NCBI RefSeq assembly: GCF_900312675.1
Contig: NZ_OMPC01000001.1
Coordinates: forward strand, 432,592-496,591
Direction of reading: 5' to 3'
Origin: Aliivibrio sp. EL58
GTDB lineage: Bacteria; Pseudomonadota; Gammaproteobacteria; Enterobacterales; Vibrionaceae
DNA length: 64,000 nucleotides
In this document: positions 9,059-17,730 of the stretch, one piece after another
How positions within the stretch are numbered: position 1 is the stretch's first letter
Layout: every line of letters begins with the position of its first letter
Translations under genes and position numbers: made by a program
Notes under the pieces: model-generated
Databases searched by the model: none
What the model saw: only the letters and a program-made list of their open reading frames with translations
Told to the model about the DNA's origin: nothing

Positions 9059-9297
9059 CTTAACAATATCCTAATGAACAAAGAGAGAAACTATATTTTA
9101 CCATTGAAGTCATCCATATATTCAAAATAAAAATGGAAACGGTATGAACAATGCTTAATGATTCACAATAGAAATACTTCTTTCGCCACTAATATTATCT
9201 TCAATATACTATTTGTGTCATTATTTATTTCGAAGCTAAAAATTATTACTAAAATATTAAATACACATTATTTATATAATTATCATTACAACAAAAG

Positions 9298-11196
9298 ATG
9301 AAACACATTATGCTAAAAAATTTATCGCTAAAAAATAAACTCGCAATTTCAGCCAGTGCGGCCATTATACTTGGGGGAGTATTAGTTGAAGCTTTATCAT
9401 TTAAAGCCTCTTTAGATCGTTTAGATATCGAAGTAGAACAACGCTTAGAAAGTACAACTGCATCATATAATCAATACGTCACTGATTGGATTTTATCAAA
9501 AGAACGAGCCATCACAGCACTTCCTCAAGAAGCCAATGCTGACACTATTGAAGTGCATTTAAAACAAGTCCGCGACTCGGCAAAATTTGATAACGTTTTT
9601 CTTGCGTACCCAGATGGTTCTCAAGCTAATGCGAATGGGGTGATCCTACCTCCTGGTAATGATGACCCAAGAAAGTGGGGGTGGTACACAAACGCAGTTG
9701 CCACACCGTCAAAAGTATTTATGGATAATCCAACCATTGCTGCTGCAACTGGAGCAAATGTTGTTTCTTTAGGGAAGGCATTAAGCCTTCACGGTCAGCA
9801 AGTGGTTCTTGGCGCAGACGTTGAGATTACTGATATCTTAAACAGCATGGAAAAAGTAATTATTCCTGGTTCTGGGTTTATGTTCATTGCTAATGATAAA
9901 GGTAATATTTTTACACACCCGAATACAAAATTACTAAATAAATCAGTTTCTACTTTAGGCTTGGACTTCTCCACCATTCAAAAAGCAACAAATAGTCACT
10001 CTAATATCTCTATTGAGATAGATGGTGATGAATACATTATGTATGCTCAAAAAATTGAAGACACAAGTTTAATCACTATTAGTGTAATTTATTATGACTC
10101 GCTAGTTGTCCCTCTATTTGATGCCGTATCAGGACAGGTTCTAGTCACAGCGATTGTCGTCATTATCTGTACGTTACTATTCAATTTACTGTGTAGTATT
10201 TTATTCCGTCCATTAAATAATGTCTCTCAAGCCCTTGCTCAAATTGCCAATGGTAGTGGAGATTTAACTCAACGAATTCATGTTGAAAATAAAGATGAAG
10301 TTGGTGAACTGGCTAATAACTTCAACACATTTGTAGAGAGCCTTCAGCAACTAATTCAACATATCCGTTTACAATCGCAGCAACTTACTGAAGGTTCAGA
10401 ACAAAGTACTAGTCGTGTAAATAATTCAGTGAAAGAATTAAACCTTCAACAGCAAGAAATCACCATGGTTGCTACCGCTGTAACTGAAATGGCATCAGCT
10501 ACGCGTGAAATTGCGTCTCACGCGGAACAAACGGCAGAAGCTGCACAAAACTCATCAAGCAGTACCCAAAAAGGTCATTCTCTTGTTATTGAAACAAAAG
10601 CATCAATCAATAACCTAGCAAATGAAGTGAATGAAGCCAGCATGGTAATCAGTGAGCTTCAGCAACACTCTCAAGAAATCAATACTGTATTGGCGACGAT
10701 TCAAGGTATTGCAGAACAAACGAATTTACTTGCGTTAAATGCAGCCATTGAAGCCGCACGAGCAGGAGAGCAAGGGCGAGGTTTTGCTGTTGTTGCTGAT
10801 GAGGTTCGAGTGTTATCTCAACGAACTCATACATCAACAGAAGAGATTAAATCGACAATTGATATCCTTCAACAAACAACAAGTCGTGCCGTTAACTTGA
10901 TGAAAAGTAGCTCTGATCTGGCAAATAGCTCTGTAGAAGACGCAGATAGAGCAACACTAGCACTCGAAGAAATTAGCTCGTCAGTTACTTTAATCAGCGA
11001 CATGGCGACTCAAATTGCGACAGCCGCTGAAGAACAAACTCACGTAACTGGTGAGATAACTCAAAATGTCACATCCATTAAAGATGTGACAGACCTACTT
11101 GTTATCGATTCGACAGATAGTTTAGATCAATCCCATTCACTCAAAGAGCAAGCCGTTAATTTAAGTGAAAAAGTAGCTACCTTTAAGCTTTCATAA
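9298..11196 (+). CDS. methyl-accepting chemotaxis protein with periplasmic Cache-type sensor
   Basis: A 632-residue chemoreceptor. A first membrane helix (about 12-30) is followed by a periplasmic dCache-like ligand domain (about 35-275, with a [16 protein letters not shown] region), a second helix (about 277-300) and a HAMP domain (about 300-352). A cytoplasmic signalling domain follows, whose hairpin tip [20 protein letters not shown] begins near residue 471. It should bind a small ligand and control CheA. No CheR-docking pentapeptide is seen at the C-terminus. It stands alone, 239 bases from yddG. A second ATG at 9310 is possible as start. Ligand unknown. Confidence 0.92.
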   Translation: MKHIMLKNLSLKNKLAISASAAIILGGVLVEALSFKASLDRLDIEVEQRLESTTASYNQYVTDWILSKERAITALPQEANADTIEVHLKQVRDSAKFDNVFLAYPDGSQANANGVILPPGNDDPRKWGWYTNAVATPSKVFMDNPTIAAATGANVVSLGKALSLHGQQVVLGADVEITDILNSMEKVIIPGSGFMFIANDKGNIFTHPNTKLLNKSVSTLGLDFSTIQKATNSHSNISIEIDGDEYIMYAQKIEDTSLITISVIYYDSLVVPLFDAVSGQVLVTAIVVIICTLLFNLLCSILFRPLNNVSQALAQIANGSGDLTQRIHVENKDEVGELANNFNTFVESLQQLIQHIRLQSQQLTEGSEQSTSRVNNSVKELNLQQQEITMVATAVTEMASATREIASHAEQTAEAAQNSSSSTQKGHSLVIETKASINNLANEVNEASMVISELQQHSQEINTVLATIQGIAEQTNLLALNAAIEAARAGEQGRGFAVVADEVRVLSQRTHTSTEEIKSTIDILQQTTSRAVNLMKSSSDLANSSVEDADRATLALEEISSSVTLISDMATQIATAAEEQTHVTGEITQNVTSIKDVTDLLVIDSTDSLDQSHSLKEQAVNLSEKVATFKLS

Positions 11197-11224
11197 TAAG
11201 CAGTCTAAATGGTAGGAGTGATAC

Positions 11225-11395
11225 TTAACTCACCACTTCTACCGTTTTATGTTGAGGACCTAAATACGTCCCTTCATCTATCAGATAACGTAGCGATTCT
11301 TCACACTCTGGACATTCAAAAATCTCATTCGACTCAATGGCTTCTTCTTCAACCCATTCCCAGCCAATATGTTCTTCACAACTTGGGCAGTCCAT
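11225..11395 (-). CDS. small zinc-ribbon protein (56 aa), CPxC-type
   Basis: A 56-residue ORF on the minus strand. It starts at ATG 11395 behind GAGGAATGAAAA and ends at TAA 11225-11227. Two cysteine pairs, CPSC at residues 3-6 and CPEC at 28-31, make a four-cysteine zinc ribbon. The rest is acidic (WEWVEEE) and ends in a short polar tail. It resembles the small CPXCG-motif cysteine-rich proteins of Vibrionaceae and relatives, whose role is unknown; a nucleic-acid or protein-docking function is guesswork. The gene is convergent with the chemoreceptor, 28 bases away. An overlapping plus-strand frame lacks these features and is rejected. Confidence 0.75.
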   Translation of the reverse strand: MDCPSCEEHIGWEWVEEEAIESNEIFECPECEESLRYLIDEGTYLGPQHKTVEVVS

Positions 11396-11431
11396 TTTTC
11401 ATTCCTCTTAACTATTTTCGGCGAGTATAAT

Positions 11432-11628
11432 TAACCTCAACTCGGGATAAGAAAGTCGAGAATATATTTTTCATACACTTAAATTAAACCAATAAGTCAG
11501 TAATGTTAATTTAGATGCGTAACAAGGCAAAATCATAAGTCAATAGCTTGCCTATTGCGTTGATTTTAAAGTAGTTAGGCGCTAAAGAAACAGTGCTGAA
11601 TGGCTTAGATTATCCCGAGCTGAGGTTA
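11432..11628. mobile_element. MITE-like element, about 197 bp with terminal inverted repeats
   Basis: The ends are near-perfect inverted repeats: 11431-11450 (TTAACCTCAACTCGGGATAA) and 11610-11629 pair at 19 of 20 positions. The element contains no ORF. If bounded at 11432 and 11628 it is flanked on both sides by AAT, which could be a 3-bp target duplication. No transposase is present and no second copy exists in this window. It lies in the 370-base gap between the zinc-ribbon gene and a LysR gene. It could instead be a large regulatory hairpin, but the roughly 157-base separation of the arms argues against that. Confidence 0.55.
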
Positions 11629-11765
11629 AATCACCTAAAACAAAAAGTCATCACCTTACAGACGAAATAAATCACACCACCCTCTTATCAAACTAGAAAT
11701 TATCAATTACTCTTAATCTAATAATCTTTTGTTATCTGTTTTTAGTCTCATTTTCTTGGTGATTT

Positions 11766-12653
11766 ATGCTTAATCCTCTTTGGCTCAATACCTTTTGTAC
11801 TTTGGTTGATATCGGCCATTTTACTCACACGGCAGAAAAACTCTTTATGACTCAGCCTGGGGTTAGTCAGCACATTAAGAAGCTAGAACTGGCGTGTGGG
11901 TATGATCTGTTAAAGCGAGAGGGGAAAAGCGTCGAGCTCACCGAGCAAGGCCGCCTAGTATACAATTATGCACACCAGCAGCGACGCGATGCAGCCAACC
12001 TAGTTGAAGCATTAAGTTTTGATGACCCATATAAAGGATTGTGTAAGTTTGCTTGCTCAGGGGCCTTAGCATTATCTCTGTACCCAGAATTTATCAATCT
12101 ACAAAAGAGTCACCCTGATTTAGTAACTCATGTTGAAGTTGCACCAAATAGTAAAATATTAGATGAGGTCCAACGCGGACAAATTGATATTGGGATCGTA
12201 ACTCATCAACCAACGCCAAATCTATTTCGTAGTGAAGAAGTTAGTAAAGAGCCACTCTGCTTAGTGTTACCAAAACACCATAAAAACACCGCCATAACTT
12301 GGGAGGTCTTACAGGCATTAGGATTAATAAAACACCCCGATGCAGAGCATTATCTGTCACTTTATTTTGATCTTTGCCAAGATGTAGCCCTAGAAAAAGG
12401 CAATGTGAATGAAATTCCAGTAACCAGTTACATTAATCAATTAAGCCAAATCCTGTTACCTATTGCTCAAGGGATTGGCTTTACGGTTCTTCCACAAAGT
12501 GCGATTGATGCCTTTCCTTACAAGCAGGATCTACATATACATCAACCAACAACCCCGGTTTTAGAGAGCTTATTTTTAGTACAAAAGAGAAATAGAGATT
12601 TACCGAAGAGATACCAAACTCTGATTCAAAAGCTTAAAGAAACACTGAGATAA
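11766..12653 (+). CDS. LysR family transcriptional regulator
   Basis: A 295-residue LysR regulator. The helix-turn-helix lies in residues 1-60 (LVDIGHFTHTAEKLFMTQPGVSQHIKKLE), followed by the linker helix and an effector domain (about 88-295). The QPGVSQHIKKLE recognition segment is canonical. The upstream DNA holds the MITE-like element. No obvious divergent target exists: the zinc-ribbon gene on the other strand begins 370 bases away. Its stop is six bases from the stop of the next, convergent LysR gene. Target and inducer unknown. Confidence 0.85.
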   Translation: MLNPLWLNTFCTLVDIGHFTHTAEKLFMTQPGVSQHIKKLELACGYDLLKREGKSVELTEQGRLVYNYAHQQRRDAANLVEALSFDDPYKGLCKFACSGALALSLYPEFINLQKSHPDLVTHVEVAPNSKILDEVQRGQIDIGIVTHQPTPNLFRSEEVSKEPLCLVLPKHHKNTAITWEVLQALGLIKHPDAEHYLSLYFDLCQDVALEKGNVNEIPVTSYINQLSQILLPIAQGIGFTVLPQSAIDAFPYKQDLHIHQPTTPVLESLFLVQKRNRDLPKRYQTLIQKLKETLR

Positions 12654-12659
12654 GTTGAA

Positions 12660-13556
12660 TTAGTTTTCTTTCACTTTCTCAATGATGAAATCCAAAAAAG
12701 CACGAATATATGGCTTAGGATATTGAGCGCTTTTGTAAATCGCAAAAATCTCACCACTGCCATTTTCACCATGAGTCACTGTCCACTTAGGCAATACTGG
12801 AATTAATACACCACTTTCAATGTAATCCGCCGTCATCCAATCAGAGAGCAGCAGTACCCCAGTCCCTTTTAGTGCTGCGTTCAATAGTGGCGAACCTCCT
12901 TTAGAAATTAAATTCCCCGAGACTGTGACCTTTTTCGATGTATTTCCTTTTTTAAAATACCAGTGGTTTCTCTGCCTTTCATGAGTAATAAGTAAGCAAT
13001 TATGATGAATCAAATCATCCGGCTTCTCTATTGTCTCATGACTCGCTAGGTAATCAGGGGAAACCACTAAAGATGTGTTATTTTCCATTAACTTACGAGC
13101 TTTCAAACGGCTATCTTGAGGGGTGCCAATACGTATCGCTATATCGATATTTTCACTATTAAGATCCACCAAGTTGTTATCTAGTTCTAACTCTATCTGT
13201 ACTTTTGGATATAAAGATAAAAACTCAGGAATTAAAGAAGCGAGTACTAAATTACCAAAGCTTTCAAAGACAGAGATACGTAACATACCTTCAGGCTCTT
13301 CATTATGCCCCTTCATTTCACTCAATAACTTATCACTCTCTTGCAGCAACTTAATTGATTGTTGGTGAAAATAAAGCCCCTCTTCAGTCAAAATTAACTG
13401 GCGTGTACTTCTTTTAAATAATGTCGTCTGCACTTTATTTTCAAGGTTATCGATGTTTCTCGCAACCGATGATGGCGCCATATGTAACGCATGGCCAGCT
13501 TGAGAAAAGCTACCAGACTCTACCACCTGATCAAATACTCGAATTAAATCTAACAT
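12660..13556 (-). CDS. LysR family transcriptional regulator (likely controls the divergent AhpD-like gene)
   Basis: A 298-residue LysR regulator of the large group with N-terminus like DLIRVFDQVVESGSFSQAG and recognition segment MAPSSVARNIDNLE. The effector domain starts near residue 90. A GGTGGGGG tract precedes the ATG at 13556. The gene is divergent from the carboxymuconolactone decarboxylase-family gene across 126 bases, the usual LysR target layout. Related regulators often respond to oxidants or quinones; here that is only inferred from the redox neighbours. Confidence 0.86.
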   Translation of the reverse strand: MLDLIRVFDQVVESGSFSQAGHALHMAPSSVARNIDNLENKVQTTLFKRSTRQLILTEEGLYFHQQSIKLLQESDKLLSEMKGHNEEPEGMLRISVFESFGNLVLASLIPEFLSLYPKVQIELELDNNLVDLNSENIDIAIRIGTPQDSRLKARKLMENNTSLVVSPDYLASHETIEKPDDLIHHNCLLITHERQRNHWYFKKGNTSKKVTVSGNLISKGGSPLLNAALKGTGVLLLSDWMTADYIESGVLIPVLPKWTVTHGENGSGEIFAIYKSAQYPKPYIRAFLDFIIEKVKEN

Positions 13557-13682
13557 GCCCCCACCTTTGCGTTTTATGCAAAATTATTTCAGCTTTAATG
13601 ACTATTCTCTCTTTTTATCGAATTATGCACAATACACACATCGCAATAAAGCGCTAACAAAAAACATAAAGAGAGATTAATT

Positions 13683-14117
13683 ATGACTACACGTATTGAT
13701 ATTGCAAAAATCCAACCAAAAGCTTTAAATGCAATGCTTTCTATTGAATCTTACCTAGCTGGCGTGGCGTTATCTGCTGAATTAAAAGAGCTAATTAAGA
13801 TCCGCGCTTCAATGATCAATAAGTGTGCTTACTGCATTCAAATGCATGTGCCAGAAGCAGAAAAAGCAGGTGTAGAAGCACAAAAACTGTTTGCTCTAGC
13901 AGCATGGAAAGAGTCACCACTATTCAACGCAACAGAACGTGCTGTATTAGCATTAACAGATGACATGACACTAATCGCTCTTGATGGTGTTTCAGATACA
14001 GTCTATCAAGAAGCTTTAGAGGTTCTGGGTGAAGAACAACTAGCACAAGCAATGATGCAAGTAATCATGATTAATGCTTGGAATCGCTTTGCATTAGCAA
14101 CACAAATGACGCACTAA
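13683..14117 (+). CDS. carboxymuconolactone decarboxylase family protein, AhpD-like
   Basis: A 144-residue all-helical protein. Cys48, Cys51 and His55 in KCAYCIQMH form the CxxCxxxH redox motif of AhpD-like alkylhydroperoxidases. The downstream ALxxAAWKESPLFNATERAVLALTDDMT pattern fits the CMD family. Proteins with this motif reduce peroxides or take part in peroxide defence; true decarboxylase activity is unlikely for this subtype. GAGAG precedes the ATG. It lies 85 bases upstream of a flavodoxin-fold oxidoreductase and is divergent from a LysR gene, so a small redox-stress operon is likely. Confidence 0.87.
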   Translation: MTTRIDIAKIQPKALNAMLSIESYLAGVALSAELKELIKIRASMINKCAYCIQMHVPEAEKAGVEAQKLFALAAWKESPLFNATERAVLALTDDMTLIALDGVSDTVYQEALEVLGEEQLAQAMMQVIMINAWNRFALATQMTH

Positions 14118-14202
14118 TCAGCCACATTACTGCCCTTCTAGTCACGTTCGTTGGTTATTCCAATGATCATGGCTAGCTTTTTCGCCATAAAATGAGAACA
14201 TC

Positions 14203-14742
14203 ATGAAACGTATTTTAGTCTTACTTGCCCACCCTTTAATTGAAAGCTCTACGATTAACCGCACGCTGGTAGAAGCATTATCTAAGCATGAACAAGTGAC
14301 TACACATAACTTGTACCAAACCTACCCAGATTTCCAGATTGATACAGAGAAAGAGAAAGAGTTGCTGCTTTGTCATGATGTTATCGTGTTTGTATTCCCG
14401 ATCTATTGGTACTCTAGTCCGTCTTTATTAAAAGAGTGGCAAGATTGCGTTTTAGAATATGGGTTTGCTTATGGTTCTAAAGGCAATAAACTTCACGGTA
14501 AAACGTTATTATGCATGACAAGTACAGGCAGCCCGCTTTCAGCTTATCAACCAGATGATAGCCAAGAGTCAATCCTGAAAACCTTATTAATGCCTATTGA
14601 GAAAATGGCTCAAGATACAGGATTAAATTATCTCGAGCCAATTACTCTATATGGTTCAAGAACAGCAGTAGAAGAAGGTCGATTAGCCCCTCACGTTACT
14701 CATTGTATGGATAAAATAAATGCGTTGTTGTCTGAAGAATAA
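14203..14742 (+). CDS. NAD(P)H oxidoreductase, flavodoxin-like fold (KefF/MdaB type)
   Basis: A 179-residue soluble flavoprotein. ILVLLAHPLIESSTINRTL at the N-terminus is the FMN/FAD phosphate-binding segment of the flavodoxin_2 family. The FVFPIYWYSSPSLLKEWQD segment and the TSTGSPLSAY loop are typical of KefF/KefG, the quinone reductase subunits of potassium efflux systems, and related NAD(P)H:quinone reductases. No kef channel gene is adjacent, so it probably works alone as a quinone reductase. It follows the AhpD-like gene on the same strand. Confidence 0.82.
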   Translation: MKRILVLLAHPLIESSTINRTLVEALSKHEQVTTHNLYQTYPDFQIDTEKEKELLLCHDVIVFVFPIYWYSSPSLLKEWQDCVLEYGFAYGSKGNKLHGKTLLCMTSTGSPLSAYQPDDSQESILKTLLMPIEKMAQDTGLNYLEPITLYGSRTAVEEGRLAPHVTHCMDKINALLSEE

Positions 14743-14813
14743 AAGAAAGGTTTATTATATCGAGCGTGGGTATTTCAGCAGTGTCTTAATGTTTTACAAA
14801 GCTCTAAAACCAA

Positions 14814-14838
14814 AAAACTCCTGACCATCAGGAGTTTT
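14814..14838 (-). terminator. intrinsic terminator of the 28-residue ORF
   Basis: A perfect 11-bp stem (AAAACTCCTGA / TCAGGAGTTTT) with a three-base loop. Read on the minus strand it is followed by a T-rich tract, and it begins seven bases after the stop of the small minus-strand ORF. It can also end transcripts from the oxidoreductase side. Confidence 0.75.
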
Positions 14839-14844
14839 CTATTT

Positions 14845-14931
14845 TTACCACTTTTTAGCCGTGTCTTTTGCAGTGTCTTTCCAATATTGAATTCGCGCAC
14901 GTTGCAATTGGGCTTTTCTTGTTCTTTTCAT
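14845..14931 (-). CDS. small basic protein of 28 residues, unknown function
   Basis: An ATG at 14931 stands behind AAGGAAGTATTTT, and the frame stops at TAA 14845-14847, directly before a strong terminator. The peptide is highly basic and helical-looking. It begins MKRTRKAQLQRAR, with a WKDTAKDTAKKW end. A good ribosome binding site, compact frame and dedicated terminator together suggest a real gene. The KRxxRxxLxRA start loosely recalls the first residues of ribosome modulation factor, but the rest does not match, so no function is assigned. Confidence 0.55.
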   Translation of the reverse strand: MKRTRKAQLQRARIQYWKDTAKDTAKKW

Positions 14932-15213
14932 AAAATACTTCCTTTAATCACTCGCTCATCTTTGAGCTGCTGTCATAATTCTTAATGACCTATTCAATCT
15001 ATAGTAGAGTTGAGCTCTTTGCGAGGATCAAGATCACGTAATTTTAAACGTACTTCGTTTTTTTACTTATATTTTATGATCTATGTAACAATTTTTTATG
15101 CTGTCTTCTTAAAAGAAGATAACCACATTTATTATAACTTGATGAATAATCCATTCACCTTTCATTCACATTAAATGATATATCATACAATAAAATGCCT
15201 TAGGAATTTTATT

Positions 15214-16452
15214 ATGAATACATTAAAACGATTTTTATTTCCTTGCTTTATCATCATAGCATCCATTGGTTTATGGTTTTTACTCCCTGATAATCTTGAG
15301 TTAGTAAGAAAAATCCCTGCCTTTTTTGCTGCAATCTCAATGATCTGCATGGCACTTGCTATGCTTATAAGTGCTCGTCCTAAATGGATAGAACCGATTA
15401 CTGGAGGAATGGATAAGGCATATGTATGGCATAAATGGTTAGGTATTACAGGCTTAATTGGCGCTTCATTTCATTGGCTATTAGTCCCAGGACCTGCTGG
15501 CAATGGTATAAACCCTCAGCTAGCAGACATAGGAGAAGAATTCGGTCAATTCGCTATGTATGGTTTATTACTGCTAGGTGGTATTAGCATGGTCAGAAAA
15601 ATTCCATATCGCTTATGGTTTTATACTCATAAATTAATGGGGCCTATCTTTTTAATCTCGGTTTATCATACCTTTTTCTCTGATGTTCCTTTTGAATTTA
15701 ATAGTCAAACAGGCATCGCTTTATTCATTGTCTCTTTGATTGGATCTATCAGTTGGATATATAAAACTTTATTTAAAAAACGAACAGTCAAAACCTATCA
15801 TGTAAGTAAAATCATACCATTAGATGATGCTATTGAAGTGAGTCTAATAGCTCATAAAGAATCAATTCAATATCATTCCGGCCAATTTGCTTATCTTGAT
15901 TTTGGCTTTGATAGTATTGAACATTATCATCCATTTACCATCACTTCTGCACCACATGAAAGAGATTTAAGCTTTATTATTCGATCTTTAGGTAAGCATA
16001 CTTCTGAGCTACAGCAACGAGTGACCGTAGGACAAACAGTAAAAATTGATGGTGCTTATGGGCGTTTACATACAAAAAGAGACATGAATAAACCACAAAT
16101 TTGGATAGCGGGAGGAATTGGTATCACCCCTTTTGTTTCTTGGTTAAAACAAAGCCAAACGACAAACCAAGAAGTTCACTTATTTTATACGGGTCGTGGC
16201 AAGTTATACGGCATTATGCTGGCTAAGCTCACTGCACTGATCACATCAGATAAAGTGAAATTGCATAAACAAGAAAATGAAAATGACTTTTTAACAGGAG
16301 ATAAAATATCTACTGTTATTAATCAGGAATTGACCCAACACCAAGTTTTTGCTTGTGGCCCCACTCCTATGCTAAAAGCATTAAAATCTCAGTTAAGTAA
16401 AAAAGGTATGAAAGAGACACAATGGCATAATGAAAATTTTGCCATGCGTTAA
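15214..16452 (+). CDS. ferric-reductase-like membrane flavoprotein (ferredoxin reductase type)
   Basis: A 412-residue protein. Residues 1-185 hold six or so membrane helices with several histidines (VWHKWLG, GASFHWLL, YTHKLMG, VYHTFF), as in the heme-binding ferric reductase-like domain. Residues about 200-410 form the FAD/NAD module: HYHPFTITSAP binds FAD, GGIGITPFVSWL binds the nicotinamide nucleotide, and FACGPTPM is the late NAD motif. It should carry electrons from NAD(P)H across the inner membrane to iron or another acceptor. The start at 15214 is preferred over 15175 because AGGAA precedes it. Acceptor unknown. Confidence 0.85.
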   Translation: MNTLKRFLFPCFIIIASIGLWFLLPDNLELVRKIPAFFAAISMICMALAMLISARPKWIEPITGGMDKAYVWHKWLGITGLIGASFHWLLVPGPAGNGINPQLADIGEEFGQFAMYGLLLLGGISMVRKIPYRLWFYTHKLMGPIFLISVYHTFFSDVPFEFNSQTGIALFIVSLIGSISWIYKTLFKKRTVKTYHVSKIIPLDDAIEVSLIAHKESIQYHSGQFAYLDFGFDSIEHYHPFTITSAPHERDLSFIIRSLGKHTSELQQRVTVGQTVKIDGAYGRLHTKRDMNKPQIWIAGGIGITPFVSWLKQSQTTNQEVHLFYTGRGKLYGIMLAKLTALITSDKVKLHKQENENDFLTGDKISTVINQELTQHQVFACGPTPMLKALKSQLSKKGMKETQWHNENFAMR

Positions 16453-16583
16453 ATATCCATGAAGACTAAACGTGAAACTATACTGCTTACTTTTATGAGC
16501 AGTATAATTTAATGCTTTTCAACAAACATAAAGACTTTCTTTACTCTACAGTGAAACATTAATGACATTAAAATTCACTAAAA

Positions 16584-16628
16584 CTGTCAGAAATCCGCCT
16601 CAAAACCGTCACAAACTCTCTCTAGGAT
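16584..16628 (+). promoter_or_regulatory. tandem PhoB-box array and -10 element before the ABC operon
   Basis: Three consecutive 11-base units run without gaps: CTGTCAGAAAT (16584-16594), CCGCCTCAAAA (16595-16605) and CCGTCACAAAC (16606-16616). Pho boxes consist of 11-bp repeats of CTGTCAT plus an A/T-rich tail. A weaker fourth unit may precede them. TAGGAT at 16623-16628 is a fitting -10 just downstream, as in PhoB-activated promoters that lack a -35. Match to PhoB is judged by eye. Confidence 0.65.
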
Positions 16629-16668
16629 GACAATCAAATTATTGATGTAGTCCAAAGGATAGAGACAA

Positions 16669-17721
16669 ATGAAAACATTATTAACTGGTGTCACTTTAAT
16701 TACAGCAACATTATCAACGCAGGTATTGGCCAAAGATACAGACATACAATCTCTGGTGAATGCGGCAAAAAAAGAAGGCCAAGTTTACAGTGTAGGCATG
16801 CCTGGAAGCTGGGCAAACTGGAAAGATACATGGAATGATCTAAGCAGTATCTACGGTTTAAAACATCAAGATACTGACATGAGTTCAGCTCAAGAAATCG
16901 CAAAATTTGCCGCAGAAAAGAAAAATGCCACGGCAGATATTGGTGATGTGGGCTTTGCATTTGCACGAGTTGCTGTAAAAAAAGGCGTAACACAGCCATA
17001 CAAACCAACAACGTGGAACTCAATTCCTGATTGGGCAAAAGATAAAGAAGGTCACTGGGCATTAGCTTATACAGGCACAATCTCTTTTATATCTAACAAC
17101 AAATTAGTAAAAAATGCCCCAAGATCTTGGAACGACTTATTAGAAGGTTCATACAAAGTAAGCATCGGTGATGTTGGTGTTGCAGCCCAAGCAAATAATG
17201 CCGTACTCTCGGCTGCTTTTGCAAACGGTGGCGATGAAGCCAATCTAAAACCTGCAATTAAATTCTTTGCTGAACTAGCAAAACAAGGTCGCCTTTCTTA
17301 TACCGACCCAGGCTTAGCAAACTTAGAAAAAGGCGAAGTTGAAGTGGCAGTATTATGGGATTTTAATGCTCTTAATTACCGCGATAAACTAGGTCGTGAA
17401 CGATTCAGTGTCAATATTCCTCAAGATGGTTCTGTTATTTCAGGCTACACCACCATTATCAATAAATTCGCAAAAAATCCAAACTCAGCAAAACTGGCTC
17501 GTGAATATATCTTCAGTGATCAAGGACAAATCAACTTAGCTGAAGGCTATGCGCGTCCAATACGCAGTGATGTTACGTTGCCTCAGTCTATTCAAGATAA
17601 ATTAATTCCTAACGACCAATACACTAACGTTCATCCTGTTGCTGACTTCAACGCATGGGAAAAATCAGCAAGAAAACTGCCTCGTCAATGGCAAGAAAAC
17701 GTATTAATTAACCAACAATAA
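16669..17721 (+). CDS. periplasmic substrate-binding protein of an ABC transporter
   Basis: A 350-residue periplasmic binding protein of the extracellular family 1/AfuA-PotD-like group. A signal peptide ends at ...TQVLA, with cleavage after residue 21. SWANWKDTWNDLSSIYG and ADIGDVGFAFARVAVKKG mark the ligand cleft region of lobe 1, and VAVLWDFNALNYRD lies in the hinge/lobe 2. Members carry iron, polyamines, sugar phosphates or phosphonates; the ligand is not readable here. It is the first gene of a six-gene operon behind a putative Pho box, so a phosphorus-containing ligand is the best inference. AAAGGATAGAG precedes the ATG. Confidence 0.87.
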   Translation: MKTLLTGVTLITATLSTQVLAKDTDIQSLVNAAKKEGQVYSVGMPGSWANWKDTWNDLSSIYGLKHQDTDMSSAQEIAKFAAEKKNATADIGDVGFAFARVAVKKGVTQPYKPTTWNSIPDWAKDKEGHWALAYTGTISFISNNKLVKNAPRSWNDLLEGSYKVSIGDVGVAAQANNAVLSAAFANGGDEANLKPAIKFFAELAKQGRLSYTDPGLANLEKGEVEVAVLWDFNALNYRDKLGRERFSVNIPQDGSVISGYTTIINKFAKNPNSAKLAREYIFSDQGQINLAEGYARPIRSDVTLPQSIQDKLIPNDQYTNVHPVADFNAWEKSARKLPRQWQENVLINQQ

Positions 17722-17730
17722 GAGATCACA

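Noticed and set aside
11209..11430. A 73-codon plus-strand frame after the chemoreceptor
   Set aside because: The opposite strand encodes a zinc-ribbon protein with a good ribosome binding site; the plus frame has a weak start and no family features.
14845..14931. Reading the 28-residue peptide as a truncated ribosome modulation factor
   Set aside because: Only the basic KRxxRxxLxRA start is similar; the GY and later conserved positions are missing, so no function was assigned.
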